Shown piece by piece: positions 26,283 to 34,924 of a stretch of DNA of 64,000 nucleotides; positions within the stretch are counted from its first letter, which is position 1; each line of letters begins with the position of its first letter. Origin of the DNA: an uncultured Alphaproteobacteria bacterium. Its GTDB lineage: Bacteria; Pseudomonadota; Alphaproteobacteria; HIMB59. Below the pieces are notes generated by a model. It did no database searches and was not told where the DNA came from. It saw nothing but the letters and a program-made list of their open reading frames with translations. Made by a program: the position numbers and the translations under genes. The stretch is from the NCBI GenBank assembly GCA_902610175.1, contig CACLUR010000002.1, positions 107,116 through 171,115 on the forward strand, in the 5' to 3' direction.

Positions 26283-27668
26283 ATGAAAACTAAAAATTAT
26301 TTATCTGAAGCACAAAATTTTCTGAAAAGAAATACACAAGTAAAATCATTCGATATCGTAATGCATGATTGTAATGGTGTAGGTCGTGGAAAAATAATTA
26401 GAAGAAATGAGTTATTAAATTTGTATAAGTCAGGTAGGCAATTTCCTCTTTCATTACTTGGAATGGATATTACTGGTGAGGATACACCTGAAACAGGATT
26501 GATTTTAGAGCAAGGTGATGGTGACATTAAAGCTTGGCCTATACCATCATCACTTAAGTTATTGCATAACAGCAAACCACCAAGAGGTGAGTTATTCATG
26601 AACATGTATGATATTGATGGTAATAAACTATTAACTGACCCACGAAATGTTTTGGAAAATAAAATACAAGAATTAAAAAAAGATGGTATCTCTTGTTTTG
26701 GAGCATTTGAATTAGAATTCTTTCTGGTTTCAAATGAACTAGATGAGTACGGAAAACTTAAGCCAGCAAAATCAATAATTGGAAAAAAAGCTTCAGTTAA
26801 AAAGACAGATGTTTACTCAGTTGATCACCTTCATGGTATGATGCCACTTATAGATGATATATATGAAGCCACAAAACTTGCAAAAGTAGATGCCGAAACT
26901 ATCATTTCAGAGTACGCACCTGGTCAATATGAACTTACTCTTAAACATCAAAGCTCATTATTGAAAGCAGCTGATGATATTTTAAGATTAAAGAGAATTA
27001 TTAGAGCACAAGCAAGAGCTCATGGTGTGACAGCATGCTTTATGGCAAAACCGATGGAGAATATAACTGGTTCTGGTATGCACTTTCATATTTCATTGTA
27101 TGACAAAAAAGGCAAAAATATTTTTGTTGAGAAGAATAAAGAAAAAATTAGTAAGAAACTTAATTATGCTCTTGGAGGGCTTTCAAAATATATGGGTGAG
27201 AGTATGTTAATATTTGCTCCAAATGCAAATAGTTGGAGAAGATTTGTATTAGGCTCTTATGCTCCCACTAGACCCAATTGGGGTATAGATAATAGATCTG
27301 TGGCTTTTAGAATACCCACCAGCAACTCTCATAATAGAAGAATTGAGCACAGAGTTTCTGGTGTGGATGCAAATCCATATTTAGTCGCATTAACGGTTGT
27401 TTCAGCAATTAAAAAAGGATTAACAAATAAAATTAATGCTGACAAACAGACTACTGGTAATTCATATTTAAAAAAATCAGCTAGTAAAAATAAAATTCCA
27501 ACAGATTGGAACTCATCAATTAATTTATCTAAAAAATCATTATTCTTAAAAGAAACTTTAGGATCTGAACTCCATAAAGCTTTTATAGCTATAAAGGAAA
27601 TGGAGTATAATAAAGTTGCAAGTGCTGTTACTGAGTTGGATATTGAATTATATTTAGACTCAATTTAA
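26283..27668 (+). CDS. Glutamine synthetase family protein (PuuA-like)
   Basis: ATP-dependent gamma-glutamyl ligase of the GS superfamily, 461 aa. The active-site segments are GAFELEFFLV (about residue 141), SEYAPGQYEL, GSGMHFHISLYD, NSWRRFVLGSYAPTRPNWG and FRIP followed by IEHRVSGVDANPYL. The overall pattern matches gamma-glutamylpolyamine or gamma-glutamylamide synthetases rather than the nitrogen-assimilating GlnA, whose adenylylation-site region is not seen. The substrate is probably an amine other than ammonia. It stands as a single gene, with its 3' end one base from that of the DUF1501 gene. Confidence 0.87.
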   Translation: MKTKNYLSEAQNFLKRNTQVKSFDIVMHDCNGVGRGKIIRRNELLNLYKSGRQFPLSLLGMDITGEDTPETGLILEQGDGDIKAWPIPSSLKLLHNSKPPRGELFMNMYDIDGNKLLTDPRNVLENKIQELKKDGISCFGAFELEFFLVSNELDEYGKLKPAKSIIGKKASVKKTDVYSVDHLHGMMPLIDDIYEATKLAKVDAETIISEYAPGQYELTLKHQSSLLKAADDILRLKRIIRAQARAHGVTACFMAKPMENITGSGMHFHISLYDKKGKNIFVEKNKEKISKKLNYALGGLSKYMGESMLIFAPNANSWRRFVLGSYAPTRPNWGIDNRSVAFRIPTSNSHNRRIEHRVSGVDANPYLVALTVVSAIKKGLTNKINADKQTTGNSYLKKSASKNKIPTDWNSSINLSKKSLFLKETLGSELHKAFIAIKEMEYNKVASAVTELDIELYLDSI

Positions 27669-27669
27669 A

Positions 27670-28818
27670 TTAAAATCTAAATAAATTTTCAGAATAATTC
27701 TTTATATTTTGGTTCCAAAAAACGTCCCTTTTAATTTTCTCAAAATCAGTATCAAACACATTTGACATAGCAGAGGCATATATCGATCTAGCATCAATAG
27801 TGCTGTTAAGATCTCTTCCTTCGAATAAACTATTTTTTTTTAAACCAGGCCAATCAGTAAAAACTTGTGATTTTTTTAATAACCCTCCTGCCATTAAGAT
27901 GGCGCTTCCATAACCGTGTTCTGTTCCATTTCCACCATTTTGTTCAATAGTTCTTCCAAATTCTGTTAAAGTTAATACAAGTGTGTTATTAAATGACTCT
28001 CCCATACCCTCAAAAAGATTTTTTACAATTAAATCGATATCTTGCAAATTATCTGCATGTTCTCCATTTTCATTTCCTTGCGCTGTATGTGTATCAAATC
28101 CTTCTATGTCAAAAACTGCTATTCTCGGACCAAGTGGGTCAGTTAAAATTTTTGCAGCTCTTTTTGATAAACTATCAAGAGAGTCATTTCCTCCTTGCAT
28201 AGTAATTGGTCTATTTAAAATCACATCATAGACATTGCCCAAATCATCTTTTTTGACATCCCCATAGGCTTTGGTAACTATTTTAATTAAATCTCTATCT
28301 GGTAATTGGAGATGTGTTGGAAAGTAATTGTTATTATCAATAGCACCTCTTAGTAAAAGAGGCATAGGTAAACTCAATGCTAGACTTGTTTCATATAAAC
28401 CCGCTGATTTCATTCCTCTACCAAGCCATCCTGTTTTTTCGATATATGGTTTAAGAGCTCCTGTTTCCATCATATTTTGTCCATCAAAATGTGATCTCTT
28501 GGTATAAGGGATATTGGTTGCGTGAACTACTGAGGCTAAGTTTTTGCCCCATAAATCATAAAATGTTTTTAATTTAGGATGGAGTGAAAAATCACTATTC
28601 AAGTCTAATTTCTTATTAAGAATTAAATCAGTCCTATATTTTGATATCATTGGATCAGAAACAGGAACAGCTGTTAAACCATCCATACCACCTCTAAGAC
28701 TTATAACAACTATGTTTTTTTTTGGATTTTGTATTGACCCAAATAATGGAATATTAAAATTAGAAAAGAATATTGTAGCTAAGCTACCTTTAAGAAAACT
28801 CCTTCTAGTACAGTTCAT
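27670..28818 (-). CDS. DUF1501 protein with twin-arginine signal
   Basis: Exported protein of 382 aa in the DUF1501 family (alkaline-phosphatase-like fold). The N terminus has a twin-arginine motif TRRSFLKGS followed by a hydrophobic stretch, so it is a likely Tat substrate. Motifs are SLRGGMDGLTAV near residue 40, FDGQNMMETGAL, FDIEGFDTH and TEFGRTIEQNGGNGTEHGYG, which form the putative metal site. The reaction is unknown. It overlaps the DUF1800 gene by an ATGA quartet; the two families are commonly paired. It is the last gene of a four-gene leftward operon. Confidence 0.9.
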   Translation of the reverse strand: MNCTRRSFLKGSLATIFFSNFNIPLFGSIQNPKKNIVVISLRGGMDGLTAVPVSDPMISKYRTDLILNKKLDLNSDFSLHPKLKTFYDLWGKNLASVVHATNIPYTKRSHFDGQNMMETGALKPYIEKTGWLGRGMKSAGLYETSLALSLPMPLLLRGAIDNNNYFPTHLQLPDRDLIKIVTKAYGDVKKDDLGNVYDVILNRPITMQGGNDSLDSLSKRAAKILTDPLGPRIAVFDIEGFDTHTAQGNENGEHADNLQDIDLIVKNLFEGMGESFNNTLVLTLTEFGRTIEQNGGNGTEHGYGSAILMAGGLLKKSQVFTDWPGLKKNSLFEGRDLNSTIDARSIYASAMSNVFDTDFEKIKRDVFWNQNIKNYSENLFRF

Positions 28819-30266
28819 GATCTCATAACCTCAGGACTATTAGCAAATAATACAAATTGATCAGAGTAACTAGTTGAATTGTTTAATAATTTTAATAATT
28901 TATTAGGCTTATCAAAATTATTTACAATAACTTTTTCAAAAAATTCATTATTGTAGGAAATATTTGTATTAACTATACCAGTAAATCTTTTTGCTATTGC
29001 TAATCTTCTTATAATTAATTCTGGAGATAACCATTCACTCTCTAAGTCTATATATCCATTCGGTTGTTTAGCTCTGTATATGTTATGTCCTAAATCATAT
29101 AATATATTCTTTAATCTTTTTTGAGATCGATTAGCATTAAATCCGTTAAATTCAAAACCATCTGGTTGGTTATCAATATATTTTAAATCCAACATTTTGG
29201 CATTTTGTAATAACCATAGTTCAGGCATTGAGAATTTTTTATAATTTTCACTAAAATTAAAAACGACATCAATTAAAGTTTTATGGATTTCGATTAGATT
29301 TCCATCATTTTTATTCCAAGTTTGAATAATAGGCTCGATCATTTCATTAGTTGGTTCATCGCATATAAAGTGCTGACATAGCTTTCTTGAGATATTCTTT
29401 TTTGTAGACGGGTGGTTGGCTAAATCTTTTATAACTATTTTTAATTCCTTACCCTGATTTACAGTATTAAAATCTTTAATATCATACAATTTTCCTAATA
29501 TTTTATATGGTCCATTTTCATGAAATGATGGTTGAAATTTTACAGGCCCTGCTTCTAAATCTTTTTTATTCCACAAGTGAGCCCAACCTGTCATCACTTT
29601 GGCCATATTTATGACATCCTCTTGACTATAATTAGCTTCGGAGGATACAGTATGTAATTCCAATAATTCTCTTGCATGATTTTCATTTAGTCCTACTTTT
29701 CTATTATTACTATTTAACCTCACACCTTCTTTTGAGTTTGGTCCAATATTTTCAGCATTATCAAGATGGTGTAGCATGCACCATGAAGTAGTAACTTGAT
29801 AAACCAAATCCTCAAAGGAGCCACACATGTTAGGTCTAATAATATCCCTTTGATAAACACCAGTTGAAAAGCTAGCTAGAAAATCTTTTTCACTTATAGC
29901 AAAGAAATTAGACCAAAAATGCCACATTCTCTCAAATACAGGATTTGTTGTCTTCAGAGCAGTATTATGTCTTATAGATAATTCTAATGGCTCAAAAAAC
30001 TTCTCTCCTGTTTTATGTCTTAATAAATCCTTTTCTTTTTCATACATTAATCGATCGTTTTTAAATTTCTTTCTTAGTACTTTTCTGTCACCATAAACCC
30101 ATTCCCCATATCTCTTTCTTTGTTCTAGTAAAGTAGGGAGCTTATAACTCCATATGAAGTTAGGGACACTATTAAATTGTTGTTTAGCCCAATTTAAGGG
30201 ATCTTCGTTTATATTTTCATTGGGACTTAAACCAAAAGCAACTTTTCTTAAAAAGTTTTTTTTCAT
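28815..30266 (-). CDS. DUF1800 family protein
   Basis: 483-residue protein of the DUF1800 family, partner of DUF1501. It contains FERMWHFWSNFFAIS, the family segment NENHARELLELHTV, MAKVMTGWA and KLCQHFICDEP. The mature function is unknown; related pairs are suspected to act outside the cytoplasm. No clear signal peptide is visible at the N terminus (MKKNFLRKVAFGL), although the first residues are basic. It starts one base after the PanB-like gene ends and is coupled to DUF1501. Confidence 0.9.
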   Translation of the reverse strand: MKKNFLRKVAFGLSPNENINEDPLNWAKQQFNSVPNFIWSYKLPTLLEQRKRYGEWVYGDRKVLRKKFKNDRLMYEKEKDLLRHKTGEKFFEPLELSIRHNTALKTTNPVFERMWHFWSNFFAISEKDFLASFSTGVYQRDIIRPNMCGSFEDLVYQVTTSWCMLHHLDNAENIGPNSKEGVRLNSNNRKVGLNENHARELLELHTVSSEANYSQEDVINMAKVMTGWAHLWNKKDLEAGPVKFQPSFHENGPYKILGKLYDIKDFNTVNQGKELKIVIKDLANHPSTKKNISRKLCQHFICDEPTNEMIEPIIQTWNKNDGNLIEIHKTLIDVVFNFSENYKKFSMPELWLLQNAKMLDLKYIDNQPDGFEFNGFNANRSQKRLKNILYDLGHNIYRAKQPNGYIDLESEWLSPELIIRRLAIAKRFTGIVNTNISYNNEFFEKVIVNNFDKPNKLLKLLNNSTSYSDQFVLFANSPEVMRS

Positions 30267-30267
30267 C

Positions 30268-31053
30268 CTACTTGATTTTATTTAAAAAATTATCTAGTTC
30301 TTTTTCTTCCATTTTTATTAAATGTTTATCTTCAGGATATTGCCCATTCTTGACCTCATCAACGAACATTTTAAATCCATCAACTCTTAGATTTTGTAAC
30401 TCATCTTCTTTAGATAATATATCTACATATTTTTTTGCGTGTCTTGGGTAGTGACCTTTATTAGTACCAAGTATGTCATTACAAAAAAGATATTGTGTGT
30501 CGCAAACATCTCCACAGCCCATTCCCATGGTAATCATTTTTGTATTTTTTGTAATATAATCTGCTAATTCAACAGGGACTACTTCTACCTCTACACAAGC
30601 TGCACCCGCACTTTCAAGATCTTTGACATTTTGGTAAACTTTTAATGCTTCTTCTGCAGTTTTGCCAACTGCTCTAAAACTAGTCCAAGTTGATAGGTTA
30701 GGTACCAAACCAACGTGCGCTGTTACAGGTATTCCCTCTTTTGCCATAGCTTCAATAAAGTTAATAGAGTGTGAACAATAAATAGCATCTGCTCCCATTT
30801 CCATTATTTCAAAACCTTTTTTTATTGCCTCTTGAGGAGAACTCACCAACCCATGTTCAAGACCAACAGATAAAAATGCTGATGGAGCAACTTTTCTTAC
30901 ATCACTGAAATGATGATCTGGCTCACAGGAAATTATTTCAATTCCTGCTTTGTAGGCAGCTTCTGCCTCTTTTGCTGTATCTATATGAGTTTGAGGCCAT
31001 TTTTTTTTTCCTTTTTGACTCCATAAATCAAAAACGGTAGTTCTTTTAGCCAT
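30268..31053 (-). CDS. PanB-like (ketopantoate hydroxymethyltransferase family) protein, divergent
   Basis: TIM-barrel protein of 261 aa related to PanB. Clear family segments are GIPVTAHVGLVPNL, followed by RAVGKTAEEALKV, AACVEVEVVPVELAD (with the general-base Glu) and ITMGMGCGDVCDTQYL. Other PanB active-site positions differ: the metal-binding VGDS strand reads SCEP, and the VKLEGG strand with the Lys/Glu pair reads YCSHSI. A normal ketopantoate reaction is therefore doubtful; it may act on another 2-oxo acid. It overlaps the desaturase gene by 8 bases and is followed by DUF1800, so it belongs to that operon rather than to a pantothenate set. Confidence 0.8.
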   Translation of the reverse strand: MAKRTTVFDLWSQKGKKKWPQTHIDTAKEAEAAYKAGIEIISCEPDHHFSDVRKVAPSAFLSVGLEHGLVSSPQEAIKKGFEIMEMGADAIYCSHSINFIEAMAKEGIPVTAHVGLVPNLSTWTSFRAVGKTAEEALKVYQNVKDLESAGAACVEVEVVPVELADYITKNTKMITMGMGCGDVCDTQYLFCNDILGTNKGHYPRHAKKYVDILSKEDELQNLRVDGFKMFVDEVKNGQYPEDKHLIKMEEKELDNFLNKIK

Positions 31054-32038
31054 TGTTATTAGATGGAACGGCTACCTGTAATTCATATGAAGGGTTTTTC
31101 GCTTGTTTTAAAATTGTAGGGATGATTTCAGAGTATGCTCCCCATAAACCTTTCTTAGCTGGCGGCATCTGATCTTTAACTAATTGGTGAAGTTTAGGCA
31201 AATTATGTGATGGTACAGTAGGGAACATATGGTGTTCAATATGATATTCCATCTGCCAATATAAAAAACTGAAGATCGGGTTTAAATGCATTGTTCTAGT
31301 ACTATATCTGTGATCTTTAATATTATCTTTTAACCCAGTGTGTTGAGTTAATCCAAAAAGTCTTTTGAGTGTTATCCCATAAAAGTTTGGGAGTAAAAAA
31401 TATAAAACCGGTAACCAAGACTGAAAAGCAATTGACATAAAAATTAATAAGATCCAAATACCAACATGTAATCTTGAAGAGTTTATACATTTTTGATGTT
31501 CTCTTTCAGGAATTACTTGTTTCATTACTTCTGTTTTTTTGCCTAAAGCATGAAGAATTGTTTCGTATTGAGTTGTTTTTTTAAAATTAATTATGTCAAA
31601 GAAAGGTATGAATAAACTGAAAAAGTAAAAAACATCAGTTGGTCTTCTAATTGCTATTTCAAAATCAAGAGGATCATCAAAGTAAGTATAACCATGATGA
31701 CGGAAATGAGACCATCTCCATCTTACTGGTTCAAATCCATTCATATAACTACCAATTTGATAAAAAAAGTTATTCCAATAGTTCGTTTTAAAAGCTGTTT
31801 TATGTCCAGTTTCGTGCCAAATAGGATCTGCGCAATTCCATATATTTCCATAAATTAAAAAAAATAATAAAGACCACCAAGTACCCCATGTCATATAAGC
31901 CAAAACACCGAATACAATTAAAGAACCAAAGAAAATAAACATGTGTTTAAAACCTTGATAATCCGACTTCTTAAGAAGCTTTACAAATTCTTCTTTATCA
32001 ACGTCACAATGATGCCATTTGTCTAAGTCAACTTTCAT
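31046..32038 (-). CDS. Membrane fatty-acid desaturase family protein
   Basis: Integral-membrane di-iron desaturase or hydroxylase of 330 aa. The three histidine boxes are WHETGHK (about residue 72), HFRHHG (about 108) and YHIEHHMFP (about 263), with an extra QHTGLKDNIKDHR region. Membrane segments lie around residues 32-65 and 175-215. The substrate is likely a lipid acyl chain or a related hydrophobic molecule. It is the first gene of the operon with the PanB-like, DUF1800 and DUF1501 genes. Confidence 0.9.
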   Translation of the reverse strand: MKVDLDKWHHCDVDKEEFVKLLKKSDYQGFKHMFIFFGSLIVFGVLAYMTWGTWWSLLFFLIYGNIWNCADPIWHETGHKTAFKTNYWNNFFYQIGSYMNGFEPVRWRWSHFRHHGYTYFDDPLDFEIAIRRPTDVFYFFSLFIPFFDIINFKKTTQYETILHALGKKTEVMKQVIPEREHQKCINSSRLHVGIWILLIFMSIAFQSWLPVLYFLLPNFYGITLKRLFGLTQHTGLKDNIKDHRYSTRTMHLNPIFSFLYWQMEYHIEHHMFPTVPSHNLPKLHQLVKDQMPPAKKGLWGAYSEIIPTILKQAKNPSYELQVAVPSNNNG

Positions 32039-32078
32039 TTACAAAAAAATACCATAAACTAAAAAAAAATAAATAAGG

Positions 32079-32501
32079 TCAGACAAATGATCCTATTGCA
32101 CCAGTTATGGCAAGAATCAAGCCTAATCTTGACAAAGACCCAGAATTTTTAATATATTTTTGATTGGGGGATAGGCTTTTTTTAGCTGATACATATAAAT
32201 GCATATTTATAAATATGGCTGTTATTAAAATTAAGCTAGCTCCAAATAATTTCATATGAAAAGTCCAACCTAAATCAAATGAGCCGTATATTACCAATAG
32301 CAAAATAATTCCAGTAACCCACATTGTGATGATAGCTAATAAAGATAAAAATGCTAAAACCTTAAAACCTTTAGCCAAATGAGGCTCAGGCACTTTACCT
32401 TCTTTTATATATATAGATTGTATAACAGCACTACCAATACCTCCTCCTCCAGCAATAAACAGAGATATAAGATGAAGGAACTTACAAATGTATATAATCA
32501 T
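32079..32501 (-). CDS. Four-span membrane protein, unknown
   Basis: 140-residue integral membrane protein with about four hydrophobic segments (near residues 3-25, 48-72, 80-102 and 122-140). Histidines are found at the start of TM1 (FLHLISLF) and near TM3 (FHMKLFG), a layout seen in CopD/DUF2269-like heme or copper membrane proteins, but I cannot confirm the family. It lies 40 bases upstream of the desaturase gene on the same strand, so it may be cotranscribed and could help its electron supply; this is speculation. Confidence 0.55.
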   Translation of the reverse strand: MIIYICKFLHLISLFIAGGGGIGSAVIQSIYIKEGKVPEPHLAKGFKVLAFLSLLAIITMWVTGIILLLVIYGSFDLGWTFHMKLFGASLILITAIFINMHLYVSAKKSLSPNQKYIKNSGSLSRLGLILAITGAIGSFV

Positions 32502-32552
32502 TCAAAAAAAATATCATAATTTAATATTTATGAGTTAGTATATTTTTAAAAG

Positions 32553-33524
32553 TTGATTAAAAAAAAGATTGTCACAATAGTTGGTGCTGGCGTCATTGGC
32601 GCTGGATGGGCTGCTAGAATGCTAGCATGTGGTCTAATAGTTAAGGCTTATGACCCAAATGTTAAAGCTAGAAAGCAACTATTATCAAACACTAAAACGG
32701 CTTTGAAGAGCCTTCAAAGATTAGGTTTGAATAAAAATGCAAAACTTAGCAATTTGAAAATTTATTCTGATCTCAGAGAGTCGCTTCATTCAACCACCTT
32801 TGTCCAAGAAAATGCTCCTGAGAATGAAAAGTTAAAGAAGAAACTTCTCAAAGATATAGATAAATTATTGCCAAAAAATATAATCATTGCGTCTAGTTCA
32901 TCAGGACTTTTGCCCACAAGAATTCAATCTTTATGTAATTATCCAGAAAGAGTTTGTATAGGGCATCCATTTAACCCTGTATATTTATTACCTCTTGTTG
33001 AGTTAGTATCAGGAAAGCAAACAAAGAAAAACACAATTACCAGAGCTAAGAAGTTTTACGAAGAAATAGGTATGAAGCCTTTGATTGTAAAAAAAGAAAT
33101 TGAGGGCTATATATCTGATCGTTTACAGGAGGCTCTTTGGAGGGAAGCACTTCACATAATTAAAGATGGTGTTGCATCAACTCAAGATGTTGACGATGCG
33201 ATTGTTTATGGACCAGGATTACGATGGTCTTTTATGGGTGTTTGTCTAACTTTTCATTTAGCAGGAGGACAAACTGGTATGAAACACATGTTAGAGCAGT
33301 TTGGACCTGCTCTTAAGTTACCTTGGACTAAATTAAAGGCTCCAAAACTAGATGCAAAACTAAAAAAATTAATGATTTCAGGAACAAAAAAACAGGCAGG
33401 AAAATACAGTATTAAAGATCTAGAGGTGCAAAGAGATATTTTTTTGATTGAAATCATGAAAACTTTGAATAAATATCAAAGAAATAATTTTCCTAATTGG
33501 GATAAAACATTTAATAAATTTTAA
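32553..33524 (+). CDS. L-carnitine dehydrogenase-like 3-hydroxyacyl dehydrogenase
   Basis: NAD-dependent dehydrogenase of 323 aa of the 3-hydroxyacyl-CoA dehydrogenase family. The Rossmann motif is VGAGVIGAGWAARMLACG, and later segments include ASSSSGLLPT, CIGHPFNPVYLLPLVELV (catalytic His) and EGYISDRLQEALWREAL. The last two match L-carnitine dehydrogenases, which oxidise carnitine to 3-dehydrocarnitine. The start is TTG 32553, needed to keep the first strand of the NAD fold. It is one base from a gamma-butyrobetaine hydroxylase-like gene, which supports a carnitine role. Confidence 0.82.
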   Translation: MIKKKIVTIVGAGVIGAGWAARMLACGLIVKAYDPNVKARKQLLSNTKTALKSLQRLGLNKNAKLSNLKIYSDLRESLHSTTFVQENAPENEKLKKKLLKDIDKLLPKNIIIASSSSGLLPTRIQSLCNYPERVCIGHPFNPVYLLPLVELVSGKQTKKNTITRAKKFYEEIGMKPLIVKKEIEGYISDRLQEALWREALHIIKDGVASTQDVDDAIVYGPGLRWSFMGVCLTFHLAGGQTGMKHMLEQFGPALKLPWTKLKAPKLDAKLKKLMISGTKKQAGKYSIKDLEVQRDIFLIEIMKTLNKYQRNNFPNWDKTFNKF

Positions 33525-33525
33525 T

Positions 33526-34668
33526 ATGAGTGAAAACCTTTCAATTAAAACAATCGATAAAAAGAACAAATCTATTTTGGTCGATTGGAGTGATGGTTTT
33601 AAAAGTAAATATAATTTCTTATGGTTGAGAGATAATTGTTCCTCTGAAGTGCATCCAACGGCTCGCGAACGAACTTTTAATTTGCTTGATGTATCTGAAG
33701 ATATTCATCCCAAAAATTACTCATTGAATAGCGAAGGTAATCTTGAGATTGAATGGAGTGAGGGAGGGCATAAAAGTGTTTATGAGAAAGATTGGTTGAG
33801 ACATAATTGTTATTCTTTAAAACACACACGAGAGTACGTTTCACCATATAAGATTTGGGATAAATCTATGCAAGATACATTTTCAGATATTCAAATAGAT
33901 TACAGTGAAATAATTAGTGGTGATGTTGGTTTAAAAAAGTGGTTACAGCAACTACATTATTTTGGTATTTCAATTGTTAAAAATGCTCCAACAGATGTAA
34001 ATTCTGGTTTTGATATCCTCAAAAACATAAGTCACACTCGAGAAACTTTTTTTAAAACACCATTCGAAGTTATTGATATACCTAATCCTAACAATTCAGC
34101 TTATACTGCTGCAGGTTTAAGAAATCATATTGATTTACCATATTATGAGATAGCCCCTGGATACCAGTTCCTCCACTGCTTAATAAATAATGCTACCGGG
34201 GGTGAGTCAGTTGCTTTAGATGGTTTTAAGGTAATTGATTATTTAAAAAATAATCACTCAAGTGATTATGAAGTATTACTTAATACGTCTGTAAAATTTG
34301 TAAATAGGGACTACACAACTAATACAATTAGAGTAATGCATAAACCCATAATTACTTTAGATCATAACAGCGATTATAATGATATTAGGTTCAGTGTTGC
34401 ATACATGGGAGTAATGGACTGCCATCCTGATAAAATGGATCAATTTTACTCTGCATACAGAAATCTATTAAGCCTTCTTCATGATGAGAGGTTTGAAATT
34501 AATTTTCGTATGCAAGCCGGAGATATTTTTAGCTTTAATAATCGTAGAGTGTTACATGGTAGAAAAGAATATGATGCCAATTCTGGAGAAAGACATCTTC
34601 AAGGATATTATATGGACAGAGATGAAATTATAGGTCGTTTAAATTTTATTGAAAATATTAACCCTTAA
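33526..34668 (+). CDS. Gamma-butyrobetaine dioxygenase-like Fe(II)/2-oxoglutarate oxygenase
   Basis: 380-residue protein with an N-terminal DUF971-type domain (about residues 8-90, with FLWLRDNC) and a C-terminal TauD/BBOX oxygenase domain. Iron ligands are His and Asp in NHIDLPYYEIAPGYQFLHC and the distal His in NRRVLHGRKEY; the 2-oxoglutarate Arg is probably in the following GERHLQGYY. Relatives hydroxylate gamma-butyrobetaine to L-carnitine or trimethyllysine. Next to a carnitine dehydrogenase it suggests conversion of gamma-butyrobetaine through carnitine to 3-dehydrocarnitine. The stop codon lies within a small hairpin, CCCTTA-ATAA-TAAGGG (34662-34677), without a T-run. Confidence 0.85.
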   Translation: MSENLSIKTIDKKNKSILVDWSDGFKSKYNFLWLRDNCSSEVHPTARERTFNLLDVSEDIHPKNYSLNSEGNLEIEWSEGGHKSVYEKDWLRHNCYSLKHTREYVSPYKIWDKSMQDTFSDIQIDYSEIISGDVGLKKWLQQLHYFGISIVKNAPTDVNSGFDILKNISHTRETFFKTPFEVIDIPNPNNSAYTAAGLRNHIDLPYYEIAPGYQFLHCLINNATGGESVALDGFKVIDYLKNNHSSDYEVLLNTSVKFVNRDYTTNTIRVMHKPIITLDHNSDYNDIRFSVAYMGVMDCHPDKMDQFYSAYRNLLSLLHDERFEINFRMQAGDIFSFNNRRVLHGRKEYDANSGERHLQGYYMDRDEIIGRLNFIENINP

Positions 34669-34691
34669 TAATAAGGGCCAGTTCAGTATTG

Positions 34692-34771
34692 AGTAGAATT
34701 GTTAGAAACTACTTTGGTGGCTTCATCTTTTTAACCTCCATCCTTAAACCTATCCTCTAGGTGATTCTATT
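34692..34771 (+). ncRNA. Candidate structured RNA in the gap before the PCMT-like gene
   Basis: The 256-base gap 34669-34924 is the longest non-coding stretch of the window. Within it, 34692-34700 can pair with 34763-34771 (nine pairs, two of them G-U). Inside are two hairpins: GGTGG (34716-34720) with CCATCC (34738-34743, one bulge), and ACCTA (34748-34752) with TAGGT (34758-34762) closing the loop TCCTC. Together they make a three-way junction. Both hairpins expose CCTCC/TCCTC, complementary to Shine-Dalgarno sequences, as in some alphaproteobacterial small RNAs. It could equally be a leader element of the next gene or a chance fold; the strand is assumed. The rest of the gap, 34772-34924, is AT-rich and shows nothing I can name. 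Confidence 0.3.
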
Positions 34772-34924
34772 TTATCAAATTAATTAATTTTTGTATTTTT
34801 ATTTTAGAAAAAAATGTTGGTAATTAATCAAAATCTTATTTTCATTTAATTGTTCAAATTACTAAATCTGAGGCGATTATGATCTTTGAAAAACAATTTA
34901 TTTTGTTATAAATCAAACTTTATC

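Noticed and set aside
34662-34677. Perfect hairpin CCCTTA-ATAA-TAAGGG over the stop codon of the dioxygenase gene, considered as a terminator.
   Set aside because: The stem is only six pairs and no T-run follows, so it does not meet the form of an intrinsic terminator.
34715-34735. On the reverse strand, GGAGGT is followed at a good distance by ATG and the five codons MKPPK before a stop.
   Set aside because: Five codons are too short to call a gene or leader peptide without comparative data; the same bases are better explained by the candidate RNA fold.
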